From a bacterium (GTDB taxonomy: Bacteria; UBP6; UBA1177; JAKLFG01): 64,000 nt of DNA. The translations under genes were made by a program, and so were the position numbers. Location: positions 1-64,000 of the forward strand of contig JAKLIW010000010.1 of assembly GCA_022709425.1 (NCBI GenBank). Direction: 5' to 3'. The notes beneath the pieces were generated by a model, which saw only the letters and a list, made by a program, of their open reading frames with translations, did not search any database and was not told the origin of the DNA. Shown here one piece after another: positions 16,773 through 25,091 of this stretch. Positions within the stretch are counted from its first letter, which is position 1; every line of letters starts with the position of its first letter.

Positions 16773-18026
16773 ATGGCGAAGAACCGTTTTTTCACGGCGA
16801 TGCGCGACACGACCCGACGCGAGATAGAACAGATCGGCGAGGTCGATATCGTAGTCGGCATACCCTGCTATTTCAGCGAGGAATCGGTGACGCACGTTAT
16901 CCGGATGGCGGCGGCGGGAGCGCACCGCTATTTCGGCGGCAGGCGGGTGCTCATCCTTGCATCGGACGGGGGTTCGACCGATGACACCCGCGAGACCATC
17001 GCGCAGGTGTCGCTTAATTATCCCGATGTGCACAAGGTATCCTCCATATATCGCGGCATCCCGGGCAAGGGCTCGGCGATGCGCGAGATACTTGAAGCGG
17101 GGGTCTTTCTCAAGGCGAAGGCGATCCTCTTCTTCGACAGCGACCTTAAATCGATAAACCCCGAATGGGTCCAGAATCTCGCGGGGCCGCTCTTTACCGG
17201 GTACGATTTCGTCGCGCCGCAGTACCGCCGCTATAAGTTCGACGGTACGATCACTAATACTATCGTCTACAATCTGACCCGCGCCCTGTTCGGTGCCCGT
17301 ATCCGTCAGCCGATCGGCGGCGATTTCGGGGTTTCGCGCAAACTGGCGAAACACTATCTCGATCAGGATGTCTGGGAGACCGATGTCGCCCGTTTCGGCA
17401 TCGATATCTGGATGACGATAACGGCGGTCACCGGCGGGTTCCTGTGCTGTCAGGCGCGGCTCGGGGCGAAAGTGCACGGCGAGAAGGACCCGACGGCCGA
17501 TCTTTCGGGAATGTTCCGGCAGGTGGTGGGGACCATTTTCCAACTTATGGAGCAACACGAAAATTTCTGGAAGCGGGCTCATCCCGAGATAGAGATACCC
17601 TCGTTCGGCAGTTTTGTCGGCGCCGAGGTCCACGCATTTGATATCGACGAGGCGGCGCTCATCGAATATTTCAAGGTTGGCTATCAGAACTTTGCCGGTG
17701 TCTGGGAACGGATCATCGGAGCCGACGATTTCGCGGCGGTCAAGCAACTGGCGGAAAGCGACTGTTGCCCGCTGCGGCTTCCCGACGAGGTATGGGTCCG
17801 CATCGTCTACGACTATGCCTGCGTCCTCAGGTCGACGCCGGTCCAGCGGTTCAAATTGCTCAACACGATGGTGCCGCTTTACTACGGCCGGGTCGCCAGT
17901 CTGGTCCATGCACTCAAGGATCGCGACGGCGATGGGGCCGAGGCATACTTCGAGGAACAGGCGGCGCTCTTCGAGAAGATGAAACCGTATTTGATAGAAA
18001 AATGGGAGAGGGGAGGCGTGTCATGA
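16773..18026 (+). CDS. GT-A glycosyltransferase, candidate mannosylglucosyl-3-phosphoglycerate synthase (MggA-like)
   Basis: A 417-residue soluble GT-A enzyme. The nucleotide-sugar fold starts at VVGIPCYFSEE, with SDGGSTDDT at 64-72 and the metal-binding DSD at 122-124 (FFDSDLKSI). No membrane helix was found. The ATG at 16773 is preferred over GTG at 16770 because of the AGGAGG spacing. It sits between the phosphatase and a GpgS-like gene, overlapping the latter by four bases. In Petrotoga mobilis a phosphorylating route uses GpgS, MggA and MggB to make mannosylglucosylglycerate, and this gene set has the same three activities in outline. The specific transfer reaction is inferred. Confidence 0.75.
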   Translation: MAKNRFFTAMRDTTRREIEQIGEVDIVVGIPCYFSEESVTHVIRMAAAGAHRYFGGRRVLILASDGGSTDDTRETIAQVSLNYPDVHKVSSIYRGIPGKGSAMREILEAGVFLKAKAILFFDSDLKSINPEWVQNLAGPLFTGYDFVAPQYRRYKFDGTITNTIVYNLTRALFGARIRQPIGGDFGVSRKLAKHYLDQDVWETDVARFGIDIWMTITAVTGGFLCCQARLGAKVHGEKDPTADLSGMFRQVVGTIFQLMEQHENFWKRAHPEIEIPSFGSFVGAEVHAFDIDEAALIEYFKVGYQNFAGVWERIIGADDFAAVKQLAESDCCPLRLPDEVWVRIVYDYACVLRSTPVQRFKLLNTMVPLYYGRVASLVHALKDRDGDGAEAYFEEQAALFEKMKPYLIEKWERGGVS

Positions 18027-19237
18027 CCGATTTTTTTCAGAACGGCGTCATCGCGACGCTACAGAGGATCGGAGAGCGGCCGGTGGCCGAGATCGAGGCG
18101 GAGTTGCGGGATTTTTCAAGTCAACGTTCGGTGATCCTGCTTCTACCGGCCCTCTACAGCGAGTTCGAGGGTCCGGCCATGCCGCGCATCATCGAGGAAC
18201 TGCGCAGTGTCCCGTATCTTAAAAAGATCGTGCTGTCGCTCGACCGCGCCGACGAGGAACAGTTCCGGCGGGTGAAGGGGATCATGCGCGGCCTGCCGGC
18301 CGAATGTCGCGTCCTGTGGCAGGACAGTCCCGACATCAAGGCGATCTACGACGAACTCGATGCCGCTGGCTTCAATGTGCGGGTGCCGGGGAAGGGGCGT
18401 TCGGTCTGGCTCACGCTCGGCTATATCCTCGCCGATCATGAGACCGAATCGTGCGCCATCGCCCTGCATGACTGCGATATCGTCAATTACTCGCGCGAAC
18501 TGCTGGCGCGGCTGGTCTATCCGATCGTCCATCCGGCGCTCAATTTCGAGTTCAGCAAGGGCTACTATGCCCGCGCCACCGACCGGCTTTACGGCCGCGT
18601 CACCCGCATTTTTTATACGCCGCTGCTCCGGTCGCTCACCAAGATACTCGGCAATCGTCCCTTCCTCGATTTCCTCGATTCGTTCCGGTATCCGCTGTCG
18701 GGAGAGTTCGCCTGCATCGGGGAATTGGCCCGTTCGCTCCGGATATCGCCGACGTGGGGGCTCGAGGTCTCCATGCTTTCGGAGGTCTACCAGCAGACCA
18801 ACGTGAACCGCGTCTGTCAGGTCGAGATCCTCGACACCTATGAGCACAAACACCGCGAACTATCGAAGGACGATCCATCGACCGGCCTTTCCCGGATGGC
18901 CGAGGATATCGCGCAGACCTTGTTCCGTGTGCTCAGTCAGGACGGCTATGTGATGTCCGATTCCTTCTTCCGCACGCTTCTTTCGACCTACATACAGGAG
19001 TCGCGCAAGGCGATAGAGAAATACAACGGGCTCGCCTCGCTCAACGGCCTTGCCTATGACCGGAACGCCGAGATCGGTGCGACCGAGGTCTTCGTCAACT
19101 CGATGAAACGGGCGCAGGAGGAGTTCGCGCGCGACCCGATCGGCATCCCGCTCATGTCGGCGTGGGTGCGCGTCACCGCTGCGAAACCCGACCTGCAGGA
19201 CCGTCTTTTCGCCCTCGTGGAAGCGCATAACCGATGA
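18023..19237 (+). CDS. gpgS: Glucosyl-3-phosphoglycerate synthase-like glycosyltransferase
   Basis: Expected to join a nucleotide-activated hexose to 3-phosphoglycerate, the first step of glucosylglycerate-type solute synthesis. Conserved family blocks are LPALYSEFEGPA at 41-52, LSLDRADEEQF, PGKGRSVW near 122-129, the metal-binding ALHDCDIVNYSR at 147-158, EFSKGYYAR at 176-184, FRYPLSGEF and the EHKH motif. These match the non-actinobacterial GpgS group (Persephonella, Methanococcoides), not mycobacterial GpgS. Length (404 residues) also fits. Its start overlaps the previous stop (ATGA), and its own stop overlaps the symporter start (ATGA), so the genes are tightly coupled. Confidence 0.88.
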   Translation: MTDFFQNGVIATLQRIGERPVAEIEAELRDFSSQRSVILLLPALYSEFEGPAMPRIIEELRSVPYLKKIVLSLDRADEEQFRRVKGIMRGLPAECRVLWQDSPDIKAIYDELDAAGFNVRVPGKGRSVWLTLGYILADHETESCAIALHDCDIVNYSRELLARLVYPIVHPALNFEFSKGYYARATDRLYGRVTRIFYTPLLRSLTKILGNRPFLDFLDSFRYPLSGEFACIGELARSLRISPTWGLEVSMLSEVYQQTNVNRVCQVEILDTYEHKHRELSKDDPSTGLSRMAEDIAQTLFRVLSQDGYVMSDSFFRTLLSTYIQESRKAIEKYNGLASLNGLAYDRNAEIGATEVFVNSMKRAQEEFARDPIGIPLMSAWVRVTAAKPDLQDRLFALVEAHNR

Positions 19238-20799
19238 GACCGCTCGACTGGACGGTCCTCGCGGTCTATCTCGCGGGGATACTCGGGATGGGGTTCCTTA
19301 TCGGCCGCCGTCAGCGCGACCAGTCGGAATACTATGTCGCGGGCGAAACGATGCCGTGGTGGCAGGTGGGGCTGTCGCTGGTGGCCAATCAGGTGAGCGC
19401 CGTCAGCCTCATCGGAGCGCCTGCCTTCATCGCCGTGAAAAGCGGCGGCGGGCTCAAATGGCTCCAGTATGAGATGGCGGTGCCGCTTGCCATGATAGCG
19501 ATCATCGTCATCCTCCTTCCGGCCTACTGGAAGAGTCGCGGATTCACCATCTACGGTTATCTGGATGATCGTTTCGGAGCGCCGGTCAGACTCGCGGTGA
19601 GCGCCGTGTTCCTCCTCAGCCGTTCGATGGGGACCGGCGTGGCGCTCCTCGCCACCTCTTATGTGACGGCGGTCTGCCTTGATGTCGGCCTGACCGCGAC
19701 CATTGCGCTGGTCGGTGCGGCATCGGTCCTCTACACGATATGGGGCGGCATCCGGGCCGATATCTATTCCGACATCGTCCAACTGGCGGTGCTGTGGGCC
19801 GCCGCGCTGGTCTGCGGGGTCATCATCGTTCTGCAGATACCCGACGGCGGGTGGGATCTCTCTTTCTGGCGCGATCGGCTTGCCGTTTTTGAATTTTCCC
19901 GGAACGGGATCACCGACGGGGCTACTTTCTCGTTCTGGCCGATGTTGTTCGGCGGGCTGTTCCTCTACCTTTCCTATTACGGATGCGATCAGACGCAGGC
20001 TCAACGGCTGCTCAGTACCAAAGGGCCCGGCGAATCGGCAAAGGCGCTCGCTCTCAACGGCATTCTGCGCTTCCCGCTCGTCCTGACCTACTGCGCGGTG
20101 GGCGTATTGATGCTGCCCTTCATGGCGTCGCATCCCGATTTCAGCGCGCAGGTCGCCTCGCTGCCGCCCGATTATCTGATGCCTACTTTTTTTCTGCACC
20201 ATGTCCCGACCGGTTTTCTGGGGCTGATCATCGCCGGGGTCTTCGCCGCGTCGATGTCGTCGATAGATTCGGCGGTCAATTCGCTCTCCGCCGCGAGTTG
20301 GAACGATTTTCTGGTGCGGTTCCGGCCGTCGCTTGATCTCATCGCCGACCGCGCGAAGGTCCGCTGGTCACGTTTCATCGCCGCCTTCTGGGGCGGGATC
20401 TCCATACTTTTCGCCCTGTGGCTCGGCGGGGGGCATGACACCGTCATCGAACTGGTCAACAAGATCGGGTCGGCTTTTTACGGGCCGGTGGCGGCGGTGT
20501 TCGTCGTCGGTATCCTCTTCGCGAGCGCCGACGGCCGCGGCGCGCTGGCCGGACTGGCGGCGGGAGTGGCGGTCAACATCTATCTCTGGATCGGACACGG
20601 CGGAACGGTCAGTTGGATGTGGTGGAATCTCATCGGTTTCGTCGTTTGTCTCGCGGTATCGCTACTCTTTTCTTCTTCGGGAAATGCCGCCACGCGAGTT
20701 GCGCCCTCAACGAGGATGATCGGATGGCTCCTGCCGCTTCTGTTAGGGTGGTTCGTGCTGATAGTGCTCTGCGGGCTTCTGATACATACGTGGCGGTAG
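19234..20799 (+). CDS. Sodium:solute symporter family (SLC5-type) transporter
   Basis: A 521-residue polytopic membrane protein with about 13 hydrophobic helices. The N-terminal segment FLIGRRQRDQSEYYVAGE and the MPWWQVGLSLVANQVSAVS stretch are hallmarks of the SSS family, as is the Na+-site region FAASMSSIDSAVNS near residue 345. The start overlaps the GpgS-like stop by four bases, making it the last gene of the osmolyte operon. The substrate may be an osmolyte or a precursor sugar, but the family covers sugars, amino acids, vitamins and inositol, so this is inferred only from position. Confidence 0.9.
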   Translation: MRPLDWTVLAVYLAGILGMGFLIGRRQRDQSEYYVAGETMPWWQVGLSLVANQVSAVSLIGAPAFIAVKSGGGLKWLQYEMAVPLAMIAIIVILLPAYWKSRGFTIYGYLDDRFGAPVRLAVSAVFLLSRSMGTGVALLATSYVTAVCLDVGLTATIALVGAASVLYTIWGGIRADIYSDIVQLAVLWAAALVCGVIIVLQIPDGGWDLSFWRDRLAVFEFSRNGITDGATFSFWPMLFGGLFLYLSYYGCDQTQAQRLLSTKGPGESAKALALNGILRFPLVLTYCAVGVLMLPFMASHPDFSAQVASLPPDYLMPTFFLHHVPTGFLGLIIAGVFAASMSSIDSAVNSLSAASWNDFLVRFRPSLDLIADRAKVRWSRFIAAFWGGISILFALWLGGGHDTVIELVNKIGSAFYGPVAAVFVVGILFASADGRGALAGLAAGVAVNIYLWIGHGGTVSWMWWNLIGFVVCLAVSLLFSSSGNAATRVAPSTRMIGWLLPLLLGWFVLIVLCGLLIHTWR

Positions 20800-20819
20800 C
20801 GATCGGTCATCTTCTCTTC

Positions 20820-20848
20820 TTGCCTTCCCGAAGCAATTCTGATATGTT
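20820..20848 (+). promoter_or_regulatory. Possible promoter for the CPA-type antiporter
   Basis: TTGCCT (20820-20825), 17-base spacer, TATGTT (20843-20848). Expected start near 20855, 21 bases before the ATG. Confidence 0.5.
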
Positions 20849-20875
20849 GAGAAAGCAAATCACGGTCGGAGAGGC

Positions 20876-22108
20876 ATGAACATCACCGTTGCGCTTATAG
20901 TCATCGCCGGGTTGACGGTGCTTTCCTACCTTTATTCGCTGGCGTTCCGTTATTTCCGGATACCGTCGGTGCTCCTGCTCATCGCGACCGGTTTCTCCCT
21001 GCGTTACGCCGCCCCCGGCATCTCTTTCTTTTCCCACACGACCTTTGTCCTGCAGGTGCTCGGGTCGGTGGCGCTGGTGCTCATCGTGCTTGAAGCGGGA
21101 CTCGATCTGCGCCTTTCGCGCGACCGGGCTGGGATCATCGGCAAGGCGCTCCTCTCGGCGGTCGGGATACTGCTCCTCTGTTCGTTCCTCTTCGGAGTGA
21201 TCATCTACCTGTTCCACGAAGTTTCGTTTCGCGTCGCCTACATCAACGGTTTTCCGCTCGCGGTGATATCGTCGGCCGTGGCCATCCCGAGCATCCCGCG
21301 CCATCTCGATGAGAAGAGCCGCGAATTCCTCATTTACGAGGCCACCTTCTCCGATATCGTCGGCATCATGGTGTTCTTCTTCGTCGTGCAGCATGAACGG
21401 TTCGACAGCGAGGCGGTCATGGCCTTCACCGGCGGCCTGTTCATCACGGTGGCGGTGTCGGTCGTTTCGGCGATGCTTCTGCTCGCCCTCCTCAACCGGA
21501 TACGGCTACAGGTGAAGTTCTTTCTGATATTCTCGGTGCTGATCCTTGCCTATGCGCTGGGTAAATACTTCCATCTCTCGACACTCCTGCTCATCCTGAT
21601 GTTCGGCGTGGTGATGAACAATGCGCCGCTCTTTGTCCGGGGGGCGCTACGCCGGATGGTCGATTGCGACCGCATGGAGGGGGAACTCCACCTGCTCAAA
21701 CTCATCACCGCCGAGTCGTCATTCCTCGTGCGGACCTTCTTCTTCATCCTGTTCGGCTACTCGATAGATATGTCGTCGGTATGGGGCTTCAAGGCGTTGT
21801 TGGTCTGCACGCTCATCAGCGTCGGGATATACGCCGTCCGCTACCTGTTCCTTCGGTTCGCGGCGCGCGCGCCGATCTTCCCCGAACTGTTCATCGCGCC
21901 GCGCGGATTGGTGACCATCTTCCTGTTCTATAGTATTCCGTCGTCCTTCCTGATAAAAGGGTTCACCGACGGGATGTTGTTTCTCGTGATCGTCGTCACC
22001 TCGCTGGTCATGACCTTCGGCGTCATGACTCATCGAAAAGGACCCGATGAACCGGTAACGGCGGGGACGCCCGAGGAAGAGGATATCCAGCGCGATCTGC
22101 ACAACTGA
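20876..22108 (+). CDS. Cation/proton antiporter, CPA superfamily
   Basis: A 410-residue integral membrane protein with about 12 helices and the monovalent cation:proton exchanger pattern: early RIPSVLLLIATG segment, LVLIVLEAGLDL in helix 3-4, and EATFSDIVGIMVFFF where the ion-binding Asp of helix 5 is expected. There is no C-terminal TrkA-N or USP domain; the tail is short and acidic. It exchanges Na+ or K+ for protons, supporting pH and salt homeostasis. Position directly after the osmolyte operon suggests a joint role in salt adaptation, but it has its own likely promoter. Confidence 0.88.
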   Translation: MNITVALIVIAGLTVLSYLYSLAFRYFRIPSVLLLIATGFSLRYAAPGISFFSHTTFVLQVLGSVALVLIVLEAGLDLRLSRDRAGIIGKALLSAVGILLLCSFLFGVIIYLFHEVSFRVAYINGFPLAVISSAVAIPSIPRHLDEKSREFLIYEATFSDIVGIMVFFFVVQHERFDSEAVMAFTGGLFITVAVSVVSAMLLLALLNRIRLQVKFFLIFSVLILAYALGKYFHLSTLLLILMFGVVMNNAPLFVRGALRRMVDCDRMEGELHLLKLITAESSFLVRTFFFILFGYSIDMSSVWGFKALLVCTLISVGIYAVRYLFLRFAARAPIFPELFIAPRGLVTIFLFYSIPSSFLIKGFTDGMLFLVIVVTSLVMTFGVMTHRKGPDEPVTAGTPEEEDIQRDLHN

Positions 22109-22115
22109 CGGCTTT

Positions 22116-23243
22116 TCAGCCGCGGGTGATCACCACCGCATCGTTGAGATTGATGCCGGTGTAGCCGGTCTTTACCGCACAGCCGTAACGCTCGAAAAAG
22201 GGATAGGCGTCGAATCGTGCAAGATGATCGTCGCGCAGGGTGAGGTCGAAATGTTTTCGCGCTTCGGGCGTCACGATGACCCCGGCGTGGGGTGAACTAC
22301 CGTCGATGCCGTCGCTCGAGAGGGCGTAGAGCGTCTCGCCGTCCCGCAATTCGGGTGTCAATAAGAGGGCGAGATGGGCCATCCGGCCGCCGTGGCCGGG
22401 GTGGGGGATATCGACCGTGAGGGTCGGTTCGCCGGTTATCAGGAGCGCCTCTCCCGGGGTCAGGCGACTCTTTTCTGTTGTTATCAGCGCGGCAAGTTCG
22501 GCCACCGTGCCCGCAAAACGGCTTTGGGAAAAGGCAAGTTTATAGCCCTGCGACCGGAGTTTTTCCTCGTACCAGCGGTGGAGTGTCGTGCAGTCGGCGA
22601 TGCAGCGGAGCGTCAACCGCTCGTCACCGTCGCGCCAGAAGGGCATCGAACCGGCGAGCCGATAGCCGCTCTCGGCGGGGATATCGCTCATCACGAAGGT
22701 GCTGAATCGGCTGTGCGGCGCAAAGTCGGTCAGTTTGCCTCCCTTTATTGCCGAGCGGGCTATCCGGCGGCGGTTCATCTCTTCGATGGGAAGCCCCGCG
22801 TGAAGCAGGTCACGCCACCACGCAATGTGGGACGCCGGGTCGTCGCTCTGCTCGACGAGCGCCGAAGCGCCGCCCGAAAGGAGGCAGACGAAATGATCGA
22901 GGTTCGCGTGGGTCGTGACGAAATCGATGAGCGCTCTCCCGGCGGCGAAACTTTTCTCGGTCAGTCGAGGATGGGTGGAGGGGATGAGCAGTGCCTGCGA
23001 TGGCAGAGCGAGATCGTCGGTCAGCCCTGCGGGGAATATCACGATGCTGCGAGCCGTCGCGTAAGCCGGATGGGTCGCCAGAAAGCGGAAGAGCATGAAA
23101 CGGGCCGACTTGCCCAGTGCGATGAGCGCGGTGCGTTGCGGGTCGGGCGGCGGGCCGTCGAAGTCGAAGGTGAGCGGCAGTTCGTCGCGCAGTAGGCCAA
23201 GGTCGATGTCAAGCGGTCCCAAGAGGTGCCTCACGATAATCAT
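22116..23243 (-). CDS. Glycerate 2-kinase, MOFRL/DUF4147 family
   Basis: Phosphorylates D-glycerate to 2-phosphoglycerate. Family features are LLSGGASALVE near residue 120, PSTHPRLTEKS, the IKGGKL loop near 166-171, LITGEPTLTV, GHGGRMAHLAL, and ALSSDGIDGSSPHAG in the MOFRL domain. Length (375 residues) is slightly short of the usual 400-450. The ATG directly abuts the stop of the upstream small membrane protein gene with no gap, so the two are coupled. Glycerate is what remains when glycosylglycerate solutes are hydrolysed, so proximity to the osmolyte operon may reflect solute recycling; that link is inference. Confidence 0.9.
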   Translation of the reverse strand: MIIVRHLLGPLDIDLGLLRDELPLTFDFDGPPPDPQRTALIALGKSARFMLFRFLATHPAYATARSIVIFPAGLTDDLALPSQALLIPSTHPRLTEKSFAAGRALIDFVTTHANLDHFVCLLSGGASALVEQSDDPASHIAWWRDLLHAGLPIEEMNRRRIARSAIKGGKLTDFAPHSRFSTFVMSDIPAESGYRLAGSMPFWRDGDERLTLRCIADCTTLHRWYEEKLRSQGYKLAFSQSRFAGTVAELAALITTEKSRLTPGEALLITGEPTLTVDIPHPGHGGRMAHLALLLTPELRDGETLYALSSDGIDGSSPHAGVIVTPEARKHFDLTLRDDHLARFDAYPFFERYGCAVKTGYTGINLNDAVVITRG

Positions 23244-23573
23244 TCAATAGGCGAGATAATGGAGTATGCCCCAGAAAAACAGGAAGAAACCGGTCGTCTT
23301 GAGCGCGAATGACCTGAAATCGGCCATCGTCGCTGGCGCTCCATCTCCGGTTTTTCCTTCATAGTAGCGGAGATCAACATAACGGACGATGATGATGAAG
23401 AGTAAATTGATCAGTATGCCGAGATCGGGAAACGAGAAAATCCCCGCTTTTCCATAGACGATGGTCTTGGCAAAATACATGAGTGGAAAATAGCCCCAGA
23501 GCATCCAGCAAGTACGCAAAACCAAACTGGCCACATTGCTTTTTGGGGAAGTCGAGGAATCTGCCCGTGTCAT
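23244..23573 (-). CDS. Small integral membrane protein upstream of glycerate kinase
   Basis: 109 residues from the ATG at 23573, chosen because GAGGT lies five bases upstream; longer in-frame starts lack a site. Three hydrophobic segments are visible (around WMLWGYFPLMYF, then LGILINLLFIIIV, then GFFLFFWGILHYLAY at the end). No family recognised. Its stop touches the glycerate kinase start, so they form an operon. It could be a partner in uptake or only a passenger. Confidence 0.7.
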   Translation of the reverse strand: MTRADSSTSPKSNVASLVLRTCWMLWGYFPLMYFAKTIVYGKAGIFSFPDLGILINLLFIIIVRYVDLRYYEGKTGDGAPATMADFRSFALKTTGFFLFFWGILHYLAY

Positions 23574-23668
23574 GGTGTACCTCATAAAAAAATGTCGTAC
23601 ATACACCAGACAGCGGCCCGACTGCCCTCCACCACCTACCGGAACGGGGAATGTCCCGGCACCCTTAA
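23574..23668 (-). other. GC-rich structured leader of the glycerate kinase operon, unknown element
   Basis: Between the predicted start and the first ATG lies a roughly 95-base GC-rich leader. Read on the minus strand it contains GGGACATTCCC, flanked by TGCC GG and CCGGTA arms that can form a long hairpin, followed by a G-rich stretch. It matches no riboswitch class I know. It may be a REP-like palindromic element or a regulatory leader. Confidence 0.4.
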
Positions 23669-23675
23669 CGTGGCC

Positions 23676-23704
23676 ATTCTAACGAAAGGATACTGTTTCC
23701 GCAA
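23676..23704 (-). promoter_or_regulatory. Promoter for the small membrane protein-glycerate kinase operon
   Basis: Minus-strand TTGCGG (23704-23699), 17-base spacer, TAGAAT (23681-23676). Start expected near 23669. Confidence 0.6.
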
Positions 23705-23715
23705 GAGATTTCTCA

Positions 23716-23758
23716 GAAAAAACAGGTCGGGGTGATCTTGGCCCCGCTCTGAAGAGCG
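23716..23758 (-). terminator. Intrinsic terminator after the fluoride-linked antiporter
   Basis: Directly after the antiporter stop the minus strand has a perfect hairpin CGCTCTTCAGAGCG (23758-23745), overlapping a second stem CGGGG/CCCCG that is followed by ACCTGTTTTTT. The U-run after a GC stem fits Rho-independent termination. Confidence 0.65.
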
Positions 23759-24967
23759 TTATTTATTCTTATCGACCGGTAGCCATTTCTCTCCGCAGTA
23801 GGATATTGCCCATGCCCCGGTCGGGGCGGTGAGGACGATGCTGAGTACCGCCGTCGCGAGAATGATCTCGCCCGGCGCGGTCGGCATCCCGGCATTCTTC
23901 ATCATCATGAGCGCCGTGCCGCCGATGGCCGCCTGCACCGTCGCCTTGGGGATGTAGGCGACCACGACGAACAGCCGTTCTTTCACCGTCAGGTCGCTTC
24001 CCAGACAGCACAGATAGGCGCCGATGCTCCGCGCGGCGAGCGCCAAAAGGATGACCGCGCTTCCGGCGAGTCCCGCCTCCACCGCCACCCGGACATCGAC
24101 CTGCGCCCCGACCAGCGTGAAGAGCAGTATCTCGGCGAAGACCCATATCTTCGCCAGTTTCGCCGATATCTCGTGCGCCATCCGTTCCTGTTTTTCGAGG
24201 ATGATGTAGCCGATCGCCATCACCGCCAAGAGCGACGCGAAGGGGACGACATCCTCGGTTAGGTGTTCGATCCGCACCAGAAGCACCGATATGCCGAGTA
24301 TGACCAGCACCCGTTTGGTGGCGCGCGGGTTGAACCGAAGGAAGAGGCGGTAGAGAAGCATGCCGATCAGGATGCCGACGCCGATCCCGACGATGATCGA
24401 TAGCGGTATCCCGGCGATCTTCCACGCGAGGTTCGGCGACCGCCCGACATAGAAGCCGCAGAGCACGCTGTAGATGACGATGACGAACACATCGTCGATG
24501 GACGAGGCGGCCAGCAGCAGGGTCGGTATCCCTTTTTTCACCCCGCGCCGCTCCTCGATGAGTTTGAGCATGAGCGGCACCACCACCGCCGGCGAGACGG
24601 CCCCCAGCACGGTCCCCAGCATCGCCGATTCGAGATAGGTGAGCCCGAGGAACCGCGGCCCGAGCGCCGTCACTGTCGCCGCTTCGAGCGTCGCTGGGAC
24701 GAAGGAAAGCAGGAGCGCCATCCGGCCGACCCGGGCGAGCGCCTTGCGCGACAGTTCGAATCCGGCGCGTAACAGGATGACGATCAGCGCGATGAGCCGC
24801 AGATCGGCCGATATCGCCGCCATTTCGGGGCTCATCAGCCCCAGCACCGCCGGGCCGAGAACGACCCCGAGTAGCAGCATCCCGACCAGCCCCGGGATAT
24901 GCATTTTCCTGAAAACCCAATCGACGAGGACGCCGAGCAGGATGATCTCGGCCAGAGTAACCGCCAT
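23759..24967 (-). CDS. CPA2-type cation/proton antiporter under fluoride riboswitch control
   Basis: A 402-residue polytopic membrane protein. Signature segments are MHIPGLVGMLLLGVVLGP, the FELSRKALARVG loop, GAVSPAVVVPLML, and LAASSIDDVFVIVIYSVL carrying the twin Asp of CPA2 electrogenic exchangers. It ends after helix 12 with no cytosolic domain. The ATG at 24967 follows GGAGG; GTG at 24979 is less likely. The leader carries a fluoride riboswitch. Antiporters are a known class of fluoride-riboswitch target along with CLC-F and Fluc/CrcB, so this protein probably helps restore ion balance when fluoride enters the cell. It may itself move cations or anions; not decidable here. Confidence 0.9.
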   Translation of the reverse strand: MAVTLAEIILLGVLVDWVFRKMHIPGLVGMLLLGVVLGPAVLGLMSPEMAAISADLRLIALIVILLRAGFELSRKALARVGRMALLLSFVPATLEAATVTALGPRFLGLTYLESAMLGTVLGAVSPAVVVPLMLKLIEERRGVKKGIPTLLLAASSIDDVFVIVIYSVLCGFYVGRSPNLAWKIAGIPLSIIVGIGVGILIGMLLYRLFLRFNPRATKRVLVILGISVLLVRIEHLTEDVVPFASLLAVMAIGYIILEKQERMAHEISAKLAKIWVFAEILLFTLVGAQVDVRVAVEAGLAGSAVILLALAARSIGAYLCCLGSDLTVKERLFVVVAYIPKATVQAAIGGTALMMMKNAGMPTAPGEIILATAVLSIVLTAPTGAWAISYCGEKWLPVDKNK

Positions 24968-24995
24968 GATGACCTCCACAGCCGCAGGTTCATAC

Positions 24996-25045
24996 GGTAG
25001 GAGTCATCAGCCGATACGGGCGGTTATACGGGGGACTCCATCCCC
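24996..25045 (-). promoter_or_regulatory. Fluoride riboswitch (crcB motif)
   Basis: The minus-strand leader reads GGGG AUGGAGU CCCC, then AUAACCGCC, then GGCUGAUGACUCCUACC, matching the crcB-motif consensus in every diagnostic block. P1 is GGGG/CCCC, the small second stem is GCC/GGC around CGUAU, and the pseudoknot pairs loop GGAGU with ACUCC perfectly. The riboswitch begins a few bases after the predicted transcript start, and the antiporter ribosome site GGAGGT lies 16 to 21 bases downstream. The stretch ACCT(gcggctgtgg)AGGT between aptamer and start codon could mask that site in the fluoride-free state. Fluoride binding should turn expression on. Confidence 0.93.
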
Positions 25046-25054
25046 AGCGGGTCA

Positions 25055-25083
25055 TTCATACCGAATTGTCGGTCGTATTGCAA
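25055..25083 (-). promoter_or_regulatory. Promoter for the fluoride-responsive antiporter
   Basis: Minus-strand TTGCAA (25083-25078), 17-base spacer, TATGAA (25060-25055). Start near 25048, three bases ahead of the aptamer. Confidence 0.7.
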
Positions 25084-25091
25084 GTTTGCCG

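Noticed and set aside
23574-23668. SRP RNA, glycine or cobalamin riboswitch in the leader
   Set aside because: Conserved cores of these RNAs (for example GGUCAGG/GGAAGG of SRP RNA) are absent; kept only as an unknown structured leader.
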